Assembly (NCBI RefSeq): GCF_001574435.1
Contig: NZ_LOCN01000001.1
Location: 233,801 to 297,800 of the forward strand
DNA: 64,000 bases
Direction of reading: 5' to 3'
Source of the DNA: Moritella sp. JT01
Lineage (GTDB): Bacteria > Pseudomonadota > Gammaproteobacteria > Enterobacterales > Moritellaceae
How positions within the stretch are numbered: position 1 is the first letter of the stretch; every line of letters begins with the position of its first letter. The notes under the pieces were generated by a model that searched no databases, had not been told where the DNA came from, and worked only from the letters and a program-made list of their open reading frames with translations. The position numbers and the translations under genes were made by a program. Shown one piece after another: positions 9,247 to 17,656 of this stretch.

Positions 9247-9427
9247 TTGACTATTTTTAGTTACTAATATTTTGGTACTCGCGTCACTTTCACCATTATG
9301 TCTCGTTATATTTACCGCCAACGGATGAAGTAAATTAGTTTCATTCTACGTAAATGCTATTGCTCTGTTCTAGCTTGCTGATTATACTCTGATTAACTAT
9401 TAAACAACTAAATTGGCTGTTATTTTC

Positions 9428-9760
9428 ATGTTCGGATTTTTAAAACGATTTTTTTCTGATTCAGATGCTAAACCTGTCGACAATACGCCGAGTGTTGAAC
9501 CTGTACATTACAATGGCTATCTTATCTTTGTTATTCCGAAGGAAGAGGGGGGGCAATATCGTGTTGCGGGTTTAATTGAAAAGCCGATTGGAAAAGACAT
9601 GGCAGAGCGAGATACGGATGAAAAAGAAAACGAAGTGGAAAATTTAAGACATTCATTTATTCGTTCTGATCTTTGCATGAGCAAGCAGCAAGCTGAACAA
9701 ATCACGTTACAAAAATGTAAGCTATTTATCGATCAAGTAGGCGATAACATGTTTAAGTAA
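9428..9760 (+). CDS. HlyU-family protein (PF10115 type)
   Basis: 110 residues from the ATG at 9428; a TTG at 9413 would extend it by five. The start MFGFLKRFFSDSD, then YNGYLIFVIPKEEGGQYRVAGLIEK and a C-terminal DLCMSKQQAEQITLQKCKLFIDQVGD, match the small HlyU-like family named in databases as a transcriptional activator. That name is inherited and should not be confused with the ArsR-type HlyU of Vibrio; I see no helix-turn-helix. The protein is acidic, cytoplasmic and of unknown function. It precedes msrA by 35 bases on the same strand and may share its transcript. Confidence 0.7.
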   Translation: MFGFLKRFFSDSDAKPVDNTPSVEPVHYNGYLIFVIPKEEGGQYRVAGLIEKPIGKDMAERDTDEKENEVENLRHSFIRSDLCMSKQQAEQITLQKCKLFIDQVGDNMFK

Positions 9761-9795
9761 TTTACTTATTCGCCTAATTAACGCTGGAGTTCACT

Positions 9796-10437
9796 ATGTT
9801 TTTTGCAAAAAATAAATTAACCATGGTTAGTGAATCAGATGCACTGCCTGATAATCCGACTGCGGTAACCGTTGATGCGTTACATTATGTATCGGCAACG
9901 AGTATGGTTCCGCCTTTTATAGATCAACATCAAGTCTGCTATTTTGCGATGGGCTGTTTTTGGGGCGCTGAGCGATTATTCTGGACTGTATCGGGTGTTG
10001 TGACGACAGCTGTTGGTTACCAAGGTGGCTACACTGTGCATCCGCGTTATCAGCAAGTTTGCTCAGGTCAAACCGGGCACACGGAATCGGTGCTAGTTGT
10101 ATTTGATCCTGCAGTAATTAGTTACGCGGAACTTTTGATCTTGTTTTGGGAAAATCATCAGCCAACGCAAGGTATGCGTCAAGGTGCTGACCAAGGTACG
10201 CAATATCGTTCTGCGATTTACTGTACTTCACAGCAACAATTAGCTCAGGCTAAAGCGTCTGTTGGCCATTATCAACAAGCGCTTACAGACGCGGGAAGTG
10301 CTGACTCAATCACTACTGAGGTCGATCTGGCTGCGCCATTTTATTATGCAGAGCAAGATCACCAGCAATACCTTGCTAAAAACCCACAAGGCTATTGCGC
10401 TCTAGGCGGCAGTGGTATCTGCTACCCTGGTAATTAA
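9796..10437 (+). CDS. msrA: Peptide methionine sulfoxide reductase A
   Basis: 213 residues, the long E. coli-type form. It reduces methionine-S-sulfoxide in proteins and free methionine, with electrons from thioredoxin. The catalytic Cys54 is in the signature AMGCFWGAERLFW; the GYQGGYTVHPRYQQVCSGQTGH, ENHQPTQGMRQGADQGTQYRS and AEQDHQQYL segments are diagnostic. Further cysteines at the C-terminus (CALGGSGICYPGN) can act as resolving residues. A plausible ribosome-binding site (GGAG) precedes the ATG. It overlaps the following membrane protease-like gene by one base (TAATGA type), implying translational coupling. Confidence 0.96.
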   Translation: MFFAKNKLTMVSESDALPDNPTAVTVDALHYVSATSMVPPFIDQHQVCYFAMGCFWGAERLFWTVSGVVTTAVGYQGGYTVHPRYQQVCSGQTGHTESVLVVFDPAVISYAELLILFWENHQPTQGMRQGADQGTQYRSAIYCTSQQQLAQAKASVGHYQQALTDAGSADSITTEVDLAAPFYYAEQDHQQYLAKNPQGYCALGGSGICYPGN

Positions 10438-11081
10438 TGATGAAAGCGAGAAATAGACGAATCTTATTTATACTCGTGTTTACCATTCTCGCTTTTATGT
10501 GGCAAAGCGCGTTAATTGCTCCACTTAAGATACTGGTTGTTTTTTTACATGAGCTAAGCCATGCGCTTGCGACTTGGTTAACCGGCGGTAAAGTCGTGGA
10601 GTTTGTCGTATCTGCCTATCAGAGTGGGCATGTTCGCTCTGCGGGTGGATCGCGGTTTATTATTCTGAGTGCGGGCTATTTGGGATCGTTACTGTTTGGT
10701 TTGCTGTTTTATGCTGCCAGTAGTCGCCGTCAAACAACTGATATTAGTTTAGCCTTGTTAGCGCTCACTATGTTGTTGGTTGCCGTGTTCTTTGGTGGCA
10801 CCTTATATACCATAGGTTTTGCTGCTGTGATTGCAGTGATGATCATGGCATTACTTAAGTATGCGAATACAGGCATTAAGCAAACAGTCTTATTGGTGTT
10901 TGCCAGTGCTAGCATGATCTATGTGCCTTTAGATATTTGGCAAGACACCATCATTCACAGCGGATCATTATCTGATGCTCGTATGTTAGCGAACGAAATG
11001 GGTGGCGCGACCTTTATGTGGGGGGGATTGTGGTTTCTTGCCAGCTTATATTTTATTTATTTAACGCTACGAAAATCCTGA
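10437..11081 (+). CDS. M50B-like membrane metalloprotease
   Basis: 214 residues with about six hydrophobic segments. An intramembrane zinc-protease motif HELSH (His38, Glu39, His42) lies early, inside the second hydrophobic segment, and a second conserved patch SGSLSDARMLANEMGG lies near the C-terminus; both fit the peptidase M50B-like family. Function and substrate are unknown. Translation is probably coupled to msrA (one-base overlap). Its 3' end overlaps the convergent phosphopantetheinyl transferase gene by 25 bases, so the two transcripts would be antisense to each other there. Confidence 0.72.
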   Translation: MMKARNRRILFILVFTILAFMWQSALIAPLKILVVFLHELSHALATWLTGGKVVEFVVSAYQSGHVRSAGGSRFIILSAGYLGSLLFGLLFYAASSRRQTTDISLALLALTMLLVAVFFGGTLYTIGFAAVIAVMIMALLKYANTGIKQTVLLVFASASMIYVPLDIWQDTIIHSGSLSDARMLANEMGGATFMWGGLWFLASLYFIYLTLRKS

Positions 11082-11815
11082 TCTAACACACCCGTTAGTA
11101 TTTTGATATTATCAGTGAAGACAAGGTCACTGATAATACTTAAATCAAACTCTTCATAACAGCCTGAACGCACATGTAGTTGTTCGCAGTGGTTAAATAC
11201 ATTGTCGCGGAGTAGTGCTGCTATTGGTTGCTTAATTGCTTTTGCTAATGCTTCTTTTAATGTCCAAATACGATAAAAAGCCTGCGCTTTTAATATTAAG
11301 GATTGTGCAGTACAAGCCGCCAATTCTTCGGCATGATAATAGTGGTTTGCGATTCTTTCGAGAGAACGTTTGGTTGAAATCCATTCTAAATCGACTCCCA
11401 GTTTAATTTGCAGTGTTGTCGGTACTAGGGCAATAAGAACTTGTCCGTGAGAATGAGAAATACAACATTTTAACGGAATTATGTCCTCATTATGGTATAT
11501 CTTTAAGTCATGTTTTTCAGTATCGAATAACACATAAAGCTCAGCAAAATCATAACCTAAGCATTGGCTAGCATAAGCCTTAATGATAATGCGAGTCGCA
11601 AGGTATTCTTGTTGGGCTTGTTGCTGTTTACGCTTCGTAAATACTTCATATTCACGAGGATGCAAATAATGCTCAGCAAATGATGTTATCTGTTCGCTAC
11701 TGATGGTGTTACTGTTAAATAGGTAAGCCTCAATTGTTGAATCGATATTGGCAGGTAAGTCGGCATGAGAGGTAAACGTTAATTGTTGGCTAAAAAATGA
11801 TTCAGTGTGTGGCAT
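11057..11815 (-). CDS. Sfp-type 4'-phosphopantetheinyl transferase
   Basis: 252 residues. It transfers the phosphopantetheine arm of CoA to a serine of carrier proteins. The two family signatures are present: GVDLE at residues 140-144 (Mg/CoA binding Asp and Glu) and WTLKEALAK at 184-192. Upstream, ISHSHGQVLIALV matches the SHS-containing motif of Sfp-type enzymes. No NRPS, PKS, siderophore or polyunsaturated fatty acid synthase gene is present nearby, so the acceptor protein is elsewhere; in Moritella-like bacteria the PUFA synthase would be one candidate (inference). It faces an AraC gene divergently across 158 bases. Confidence 0.88.
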   Translation of the reverse strand: MPHTESFFSQQLTFTSHADLPANIDSTIEAYLFNSNTISSEQITSFAEHYLHPREYEVFTKRKQQQAQQEYLATRIIIKAYASQCLGYDFAELYVLFDTEKHDLKIYHNEDIIPLKCCISHSHGQVLIALVPTTLQIKLGVDLEWISTKRSLERIANHYYHAEELAACTAQSLILKAQAFYRIWTLKEALAKAIKQPIAALLRDNVFNHCEQLHVRSGCYEEFDLSIISDLVFTDNIKILTGVLDQDFRSVK

Positions 11816-11973
11816 TAGAGATGAAACCGTTATATCACTATTGATGGAAGTATAACATAAGTAAGATACCGCGTAGTCGTTGTCGTTAAGACTCTATTTG
11901 AGGTGGTTTGGGTGTATCGTTTTTCGATTATATTTTCCAGCGTCATGATTGAAGTGATAAAGATAGGTTACAT

Positions 11974-12738
11974 ATGTCTATAGTTAAAGGTAGTCATGAT
12001 TATATTTGTGATGAAGAATTTGATGATGTTTATGGCTTTGTTTCTAATGATCACCAATTTGACTGGGGCATGCATTCCCATCAAGAAAGCCAGTTAATAC
12101 TGTCTCCTTCAGGTTGTATCACGGTAAATCTTCAATCTCAGAAACTGGTGATTCCACCAAATTGTGCAATTTGGCTACCGCCAAAAATAGAACATAGTAT
12201 TGAGCGTCGCGGTGGAGAGAGTTTGGTTACATTATTCTTTAAATCAAGCATTGGTTATACAGTCCCCAATGATCTGCGTGTATTAAGATTAAACTCTTTG
12301 TTAAATGCATTAATACAGCGAGTATCTTACGCCTCTAGTAATCGCCAATTCCATCCCTCATTGATTGAGTTACTGTGTTATGAAAGTTATCAAGCGCCAC
12401 TTACTGACTTATCACTGCCATTACCAACGGATAGTCGTTTGTTGGCTTGGTTAAATTCTTTAGAAGAATATTCCCCCCAGAAACTCGGCGTTATGGCAAA
12501 GAAAATTGGTGCAAGTGAAAAAACCATCAGCCGTATTTTCTTTAAAGAAACGGGTATGCACTATCAAGAATGGAGAAAAAGGTGGCTGTTATTAAAAGCC
12601 ATTGAGCTGTTGTCAGAAGGCGAATCTGTGACAGGTTGTGCGTTAACGTTAGATTTTTCAACTACTAGTGCTTTTATATACTTTTTTAAGCAGGCAATGC
12701 ATACCACTCCAAGTCAATATAGAAAGTACTTTGAATAG
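11974..12738 (+). CDS. AraC-family transcriptional regulator with cupin N-terminus
   Basis: 254 residues. The N-terminal part has a cupin pattern (FDWGMHSHQESQLILSPSG, then IPPNCAIWLPPKIEHSIE with metal-site-like His residues). The C-terminal part from about residue 165 has two helix-turn-helix motifs (LGVMAKKIGASEKTISRIFFKETG and VTGCALTLDFSTTSAFIYFFKQAMHTTPSQYRKYF), typical of the AraC class. This cupin-AraC layout is common in regulators of small aromatic or drug-like molecules. It precedes the MOSC fusion gene by 134 bases on the same strand and is the natural candidate for controlling it. Confidence 0.88.
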   Translation: MSIVKGSHDYICDEEFDDVYGFVSNDHQFDWGMHSHQESQLILSPSGCITVNLQSQKLVIPPNCAIWLPPKIEHSIERRGGESLVTLFFKSSIGYTVPNDLRVLRLNSLLNALIQRVSYASSNRQFHPSLIELLCYESYQAPLTDLSLPLPTDSRLLAWLNSLEEYSPQKLGVMAKKIGASEKTISRIFFKETGMHYQEWRKRWLLLKAIELLSEGESVTGCALTLDFSTTSAFIYFFKQAMHTTPSQYRKYFE

Positions 12739-12872
12739 CGGTTAGGGTTTATCGTTCTACTTATAAAGAGATATTAAATTGTCTGATTATCGTTACTCAA
12801 TGTCCCCAGTTTGATAGTCGATAATTATTATCCTGTTAGCATATTTGATTCAATTAAGTTGATAGTGAAGAA

Positions 12873-14606
12873 ATGCTAATGAAAAATTATGTCGTCGCTT
12901 TAAGTGTCTCAAAGCCTAAACTTGAGAACATTAATGGAAAAGATTTAAAAACATCAATTGTTAGAGAGCCCCTCTATCATCCCGTTTATTTTGATCAAAC
13001 GGGCCCCGTTGGAAATAAGCCTGCAGACCATATCGAAGATGTCTTTGTATATTCAGAAAATCATTACGACTATTGGTGTGAAGAATTTAATATTGAGCGT
13101 TCGTCATGGAAGCATGCGCATTGGGGAGAAAATATTACCTTAAACCATGCCTGTGAGGAAACGTTACGGATTGGTGACATCGTACGTATTGGAAATGAAG
13201 CTGTGTTACAGGTGACGTTTCCTAGAATTCCGTGCTTTAAGCTGTCTTGGCGTTTGGGGCAAGCGATCAGCGTATTATCCGATATTATTGATTCAGGACG
13301 AATTGGTTTTTACATGAATGTTATTGAACCGGGAACAATAAAGCCCAACGATACATTCACTGTCATAAAGAGTCATCCACTGCATCCTACCGTCGCTGGC
13401 GTATCTCGTATGTTGCAAAGTACAGATACGAGCATGGCACAAATGCTTGAGGTAAAAAATCTGCCAGACCTTAGCCCCTGGGGACTTACGTGGATTAACA
13501 AAAAAATACATACTATTGAAGAGCTATCACAGTTAAAAGAATATCGTTGGTTAGGATGGCGGTCGTTTACGATTAATCATATCGTTGCAGAAACCCATGA
13601 TATCTATTCTTTTTATTTGTCACCATCTGATACACAAGCTATTCCTGTTTTTCGTCCTGGTCAGCATTTAGCTGTACGCTTACAAGTTGAAAATGAAATA
13701 ATTGAGAGACGATGGAGCCTTTCTGAATATTGCCCAGACAAAATGCAATATCGCATATCAATTAAAAAAGTAGATAATGGTGTAGGATCTTCATGGATGC
13801 ATGCAGCAAAAGAAGGTATGCAAGTTGAGATTAAAGCACCATCGGGTGATTTTTATTTAGATAACACTGATATTATGCCTATTGTTTTGATATCGGGCGG
13901 GATAGGTGTGACACCGATGTTTGCGATGTTACAGGCACACCTTATGAAGAACAGAAACTCGCGAGCACCGATTTATTGGATTCAGTGTGTGAGAAATAAA
14001 GATAATCACCCGTTTAAAGATGCTGTGTTAGCAAAAGTTGAAGAGCTAGGTGCGCGTATTCATTTTGTTTATTCAGAGCCCACTGAAAATGAGACGATTG
14101 GGCATGATTATCATTCATGCGGCCTGCTGTCTGTTGATAAACTTATGTCTATATTAAAAACAGAAAACATTGAGTTTAACGGTAAAAAAATCGCTATCCC
14201 TTCTGCATTTTTTAGTTTCTATCTATGTGGACCTAAACCATTGCAACACGCGTTGTATTCAGGTTTAAAAGAAAAAGGCGTAGAAAGGGTCTTTTTTGAA
14301 GAGTTCGTTTCAGGTCTGGTAATGAATAATGCGGATAATAGGTTAGATGTCGCAACGGTTACTTATAAAAACGCGCAAAAGCAATTAAGTTGGCATTTAG
14401 AAGATGATGTATCACTTTTGGAATTGGCTGAATTTCATGATTTAAAACCACAGTATCAATGTCGAAGTGGTCAATGCCACCGTTGTAAGGTGAAAGTGCT
14501 AGAAGGTAAAGTAAGGCACACATTAAGCGTCGAGGGAGTAGGGGAAGATGAAGTGCTTTTATGTTGCGGTGTTCCAGATAGCTCACAACTCGTCATCGAT
14601 GTTTAG
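12873..14606 (+). CDS. MOSC / ferredoxin-reductase / 2Fe-2S ferredoxin fusion oxidoreductase
   Basis: 577 residues with three modules. Residues 1-210 form a YiiM-like MOSC domain with HWGENITL (83-90), the presumed molybdenum-cofactor Cys121 in RIPCFKLSWRLG, and a C-terminal three-helix region. Residues 225-480 form an FAD/NAD(P) reductase: RRWSLS (279-284), SGGIGVTPMF (341-350), LCGPKP (451-456). Residues 490-577 form a plant-type 2Fe-2S ferredoxin with Cys530, Cys535, Cys538 and Cys564 or Cys565. Bacterial YiiM reduces N-hydroxylated bases with separate electron donors; here the donor chain is built in, so a self-contained reductase of N-hydroxylated compounds is a reasonable inference. Two starts are possible (12873 and 12879). 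AT-rich codon use suggests accessory DNA. Confidence 0.87.
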   Translation: MLMKNYVVALSVSKPKLENINGKDLKTSIVREPLYHPVYFDQTGPVGNKPADHIEDVFVYSENHYDYWCEEFNIERSSWKHAHWGENITLNHACEETLRIGDIVRIGNEAVLQVTFPRIPCFKLSWRLGQAISVLSDIIDSGRIGFYMNVIEPGTIKPNDTFTVIKSHPLHPTVAGVSRMLQSTDTSMAQMLEVKNLPDLSPWGLTWINKKIHTIEELSQLKEYRWLGWRSFTINHIVAETHDIYSFYLSPSDTQAIPVFRPGQHLAVRLQVENEIIERRWSLSEYCPDKMQYRISIKKVDNGVGSSWMHAAKEGMQVEIKAPSGDFYLDNTDIMPIVLISGGIGVTPMFAMLQAHLMKNRNSRAPIYWIQCVRNKDNHPFKDAVLAKVEELGARIHFVYSEPTENETIGHDYHSCGLLSVDKLMSILKTENIEFNGKKIAIPSAFFSFYLCGPKPLQHALYSGLKEKGVERVFFEEFVSGLVMNNADNRLDVATVTYKNAQKQLSWHLEDDVSLLELAEFHDLKPQYQCRSGQCHRCKVKVLEGKVRHTLSVEGVGEDEVLLCCGVPDSSQLVIDV

Positions 14607-14784
14607 ACAATGCTGCTAAACGCCATTATTTCAGGGTGTATACCTATGTGTTAAGACATTATCGTCAGTATAATCAGCCTTTTAGGTTATCACTCCTGTG
14701 TGGGTGTTACATCAGTAAATTGTACAACAATCTAGGGTTCTGGCATATAATCAAATGACCATCTATTGAAGAGTTATATCGTTA

Positions 14785-15504
14785 ATGCCGTTATATCACC
14801 ACTTAAGAACTGATGTTAAAGTTGCCGAGAATAGCTTTCACCAACACGACGATAAAGTGCAGCTTGTCTACATACACTCTGGCTGTTGTATTATCTCTAG
14901 CCGCAGTGATAGCACCCTTGCGGTTAACGGACAGTTACTTTGGATACCTGCTGGTGTCGAACATCGTTTAGAGGTGCTAAAAAGCACGACTTTCAGTGTG
15001 CTATTCTCCGCACCTAATGAACTACCGATGTTTAGTAACAACATGTGTGGGCTCACCGTTAATGGTCTATTCGTATCACTGATGGAGTATATTAATGAAA
15101 TTGAATTGACCGAGGTCGACGATATCCCCGCACATTATTTAGCGGTACTAAAAGATCAAATTAGTCAGCTGAGCATCAAAGAACAAGGCTACAAAGCCAC
15201 CGGTGAGATCGACAGACGCTTATTACCAGTAATTCAGAGCCTTACCCTTAAGCCCGATATCAAATTATCGCTAGAGGATTTTACCGAGAGTTGTGGCGCC
15301 TCGACCAGAACGCTTAATCGGATGTTTCAAAAATGCTTTGAGCAACCGTTCCGCAGCCTGAGGTTGCAGATTGTGATGGAGAAGGCTTTGCAACTCAACC
15401 GCCAAGGCATACCGCACACTGAGGTTGCCCTAGAACTTGGTTATAACAGTCTCTCCGCTTTCTCCACGGTGTTCAATAAATACCTTCGCGATAAAAAAAT
15501 CTGA
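14785..15504 (+). CDS. AraC-family regulator, C-terminus slightly short
   Basis: 239 residues: N-terminal cupin-like sensor (ENSFHQHDDKVQLVYIHSG, then LLWIPAGVEHRLEV) and C-terminal AraC DNA-binding domain (LSLEDFTESCGASTRTLNRMFQKCF and HTEVALELGYNSLSAFSTVFNKYL). Most AraC proteins continue with a GVTPSxYR-type ending; this one stops at LRDKKI, so the last helix is altered or truncated. Codons here and in the next gene are richer in G and C than in neighbours, hinting at a different origin. It lies 101 bases before a Bcr/CflA-type exporter, the usual arrangement for a local activator of an efflux gene. A relic of a related gene is found beyond the exporter (16770-16846). Confidence 0.85.
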   Translation: MPLYHHLRTDVKVAENSFHQHDDKVQLVYIHSGCCIISSRSDSTLAVNGQLLWIPAGVEHRLEVLKSTTFSVLFSAPNELPMFSNNMCGLTVNGLFVSLMEYINEIELTEVDDIPAHYLAVLKDQISQLSIKEQGYKATGEIDRRLLPVIQSLTLKPDIKLSLEDFTESCGASTRTLNRMFQKCFEQPFRSLRLQIVMEKALQLNRQGIPHTEVALELGYNSLSAFSTVFNKYLRDKKI

Positions 15505-15605
15505 GCCAAGTTGGCGGCTACGCGCAATAGACTGGCGTTTAGACTAAAGCGGTTGAGTTTATAAGTGAGTAAAATAAAGGCATATTCAATCTAGGAACAT
15601 CTATT

Positions 15606-16763
15606 ATGCCATTGTTTAAAGTACTCGCAATTAGCCTATTAATGGCAAGCAGTTATTTTTTTGCTGCTGACATGTACGCCCCGAGTCTACCGTATATGGC
15701 TAACGCGCTAAACGTCTCAAGTGGCACGGTACAGCAGACTGTCAGCATTTTCTTTATTTTCGTGGCTATAAGCCAGCTGTGTTGCGGCCCCTTATCGGAA
15801 CGTTTCGGACGCCGTCCTATCGCGATAATAGGTAGTCTGGTATTCGCACTCGGTTCGCTCATTTGCACCAGTAGTCAGGATATTAATGTACTTATTTTAG
15901 GCCGCTTAGTGCAGGGCATTGGTGTTGGCGCTCTGTACCTATTGTGTCGAACAATTTTGCAGGACTCTTTTTCTAAGATGCAGCTCGTCGGCATCATGTC
16001 TTGGTTCGGTATTTTATTTTTAACCTTGCCGGGACTAACGCCAGCGCTCGGTGGCATATTACAAACGCATTTTGGTTGGCAAGCTAGTTTTTGGTTTATG
16101 TTCGGCTTAGCGATAATAATATTTTTGGTCATTACGTTGTGTCTTGGTGAGACGCATCAGCAAAAGAATGTGCATGCAGTGAGATTGTCTAATATTGCGC
16201 AAGACTACTGGATGATCGCATCCAACAGTAAGTTCTTGCGTTATTTGTTGCTGATGATTGTCTCAAACGGTGGCGTTATTGTATTCTATCTGATGGGCGC
16301 CTTTATATCGCAAGAAAACTATTCGATTGCCCCGCACGCGTTTGGTTTAACCTCACTACTATTGATAGGTAGCACGATCTTTGCACGGCTCGTGTTTAAC
16401 AGCCTACTCAAACAGCGCTTTAGCGAAAAGCAATTGCTGCTTTCTGCTAGCATCATCATGGTTATTGGTAGTTGTGGTTTATTGGCCAATATTACTTATG
16501 CTCACTTTAGCCTAATGATACTTAGCGTCGCTGTTTATTGTTTTGGTGCCGGTCTTATCACCAGTATCGCAGCGGTCAATGCCCTGTACTTATTCCCTGA
16601 ACACAAGGGACAAACAGGCGCTATCTTCGGCTCGCTGCAAATGGCAGGAATGTTCTTGTTAACGTTATTGGTCAGTCACATCGCTAATACGGAACTTGTT
16701 ATGGCGGTTGTGTTCGTCATGATGGCCACACTTAGCCTTGCTACCCAGTGGCGGAAAGGCTAA
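15606..16763 (+). CDS. Bcr/CflA-family MFS multidrug exporter
   Basis: 385 residues with about twelve membrane segments. The start (FAADMYAPSLPYMANALN) and the loop 2-3 motif (GPLSERFGRRPIAIIGSLVFALGSLIC) are characteristic of the Bcr/CflA branch of drug:proton antiporters, as is GRLVQGIGVGALYLLCRTILQD. It would export small toxic compounds from the cytoplasm; the substrate cannot be read from sequence. It forms a regulator-exporter pair with the AraC gene upstream. The base composition matches that gene, so both may have arrived together. Confidence 0.88.
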   Translation: MPLFKVLAISLLMASSYFFAADMYAPSLPYMANALNVSSGTVQQTVSIFFIFVAISQLCCGPLSERFGRRPIAIIGSLVFALGSLICTSSQDINVLILGRLVQGIGVGALYLLCRTILQDSFSKMQLVGIMSWFGILFLTLPGLTPALGGILQTHFGWQASFWFMFGLAIIIFLVITLCLGETHQQKNVHAVRLSNIAQDYWMIASNSKFLRYLLLMIVSNGGVIVFYLMGAFISQENYSIAPHAFGLTSLLLIGSTIFARLVFNSLLKQRFSEKQLLLSASIIMVIGSCGLLANITYAHFSLMILSVAVYCFGAGLITSIAAVNALYLFPEHKGQTGAIFGSLQMAGMFLLTLLVSHIANTELVMAVVFVMMATLSLATQWRKG

Positions 16764-16769
16764 GTGCTA

Positions 16770-16846
16770 GAGGGATTTGTTGAGACTTGTGTACAAGGCA
16801 TGCCGCACATAGCGGTTGCCTTGGAACTGGTTTCGACAGCTCTGTC
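16770..16846 (+). pseudogene. Relic of an AraC regulator 3' end
   Basis: This stretch encodes QGMPHIAVALEL, nearly the same as QGIPHTEVALEL in the AraC protein at 14785-15504 (DNA 15403-15440), and after a one-base shift continues with GFDSS, the usual AraC helix sequence. About three quarters of the bases match over some 50 positions. It has no start codon or complete domain and ends at the stop of the convergent TSUP gene. It is best explained as the remains of a second AraC gene or of a duplication spanning the exporter. Confidence 0.65.
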
Positions 16847-16847
16847 G

Positions 16848-17630
16848 TTACATCAAAATAAACTTATAGCCTAATGATGCCATCAGTAACATCAGCGATA
16901 CTGATAGTGTTTTACGTACAAAGCCGGGACCAAATTTCATTGCAGATGCGCTACCTAGGTGATTACCAATTAGATTCATCATGGCTAAAGGGATCGCCAA
17001 CATATAAAGTAATTTACCTGCCAGCATAAACGCAATCAGTGCGCCGATATTTGACGAAAAGTTGAATAACTTCGACGTTGCAGAAGCCGACACTAAATCA
17101 AACTTTAATAAGTAGTGTAAAACTAATATCAAGAAACTACCTGTACCTGGGCCAAAGAATCCATCATAAAAGCCAATGATAAATACAGCCAATGGCACAC
17201 CAAAATAAATGATCTTCGTGTTGATCTTTTGATCGCTTTGGTGATTTTCTTGCTTTGGAATGAAAGATATCGCGATACCGATGGGCAACATACCGAGAAT
17301 TATTTTACCGACTGTATCAGGATCAAAGTATAAGATCGCTTCGGCACCCACGTAAGCACCAACTAGACCAGCGGGGATCCCGGATGCCACCGCGGTCCAA
17401 ATGACCTTTTTGTTTTTGACGAAATTACGGATCGCTGCAATGGTGCCCAGTGTGCTGACTATCTTCTCCTGCCCCAACGCGACCTGTGGTGGTAGCCCAG
17501 CTAAGATGAACGAAGGCACCAGTATCAAGCCGCCTCCGCCAGCAATACTGTCAATAAAGCCTGCTGCGAAAGCCGATGCCATTAACGCGATTAGTATCCA
17601 TACCGTGATATCTGAACCAAAAAATTCCAT
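16848..17630 (-). CDS. TSUP (TauE/SafE) family membrane permease
   Basis: 260 residues, all hydrophobic helices with the duplicated TSUP motif: GFIDSIAGGGGLILVPSFILAGLPP near the N-terminus and GFYDGFFGPGTGSFLIL in the second half. Members carry sulfite, sulfoacetate, taurine-related or other organosulfur anions across the inner membrane, usually outward. It lies 26 bases downstream of a 3-hydroxyacid dehydrogenase gene on the same strand, so the pair is probably one operon facing a MocR regulator. That context suggests export or handling of a small carboxylate or sulfonate, but the substrate is not known. Confidence 0.82.
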   Translation of the reverse strand: MEFFGSDITVWILIALMASAFAAGFIDSIAGGGGLILVPSFILAGLPPQVALGQEKIVSTLGTIAAIRNFVKNKKVIWTAVASGIPAGLVGAYVGAEAILYFDPDTVGKIILGMLPIGIAISFIPKQENHQSDQKINTKIIYFGVPLAVFIIGFYDGFFGPGTGSFLILVLHYLLKFDLVSASATSKLFNFSSNIGALIAFMLAGKLLYMLAIPLAMMNLIGNHLGSASAMKFGPGFVRKTLSVSLMLLMASLGYKFILM

Positions 17631-17656
17631 TTTAATATTCTCCTACGTTGCTATCC

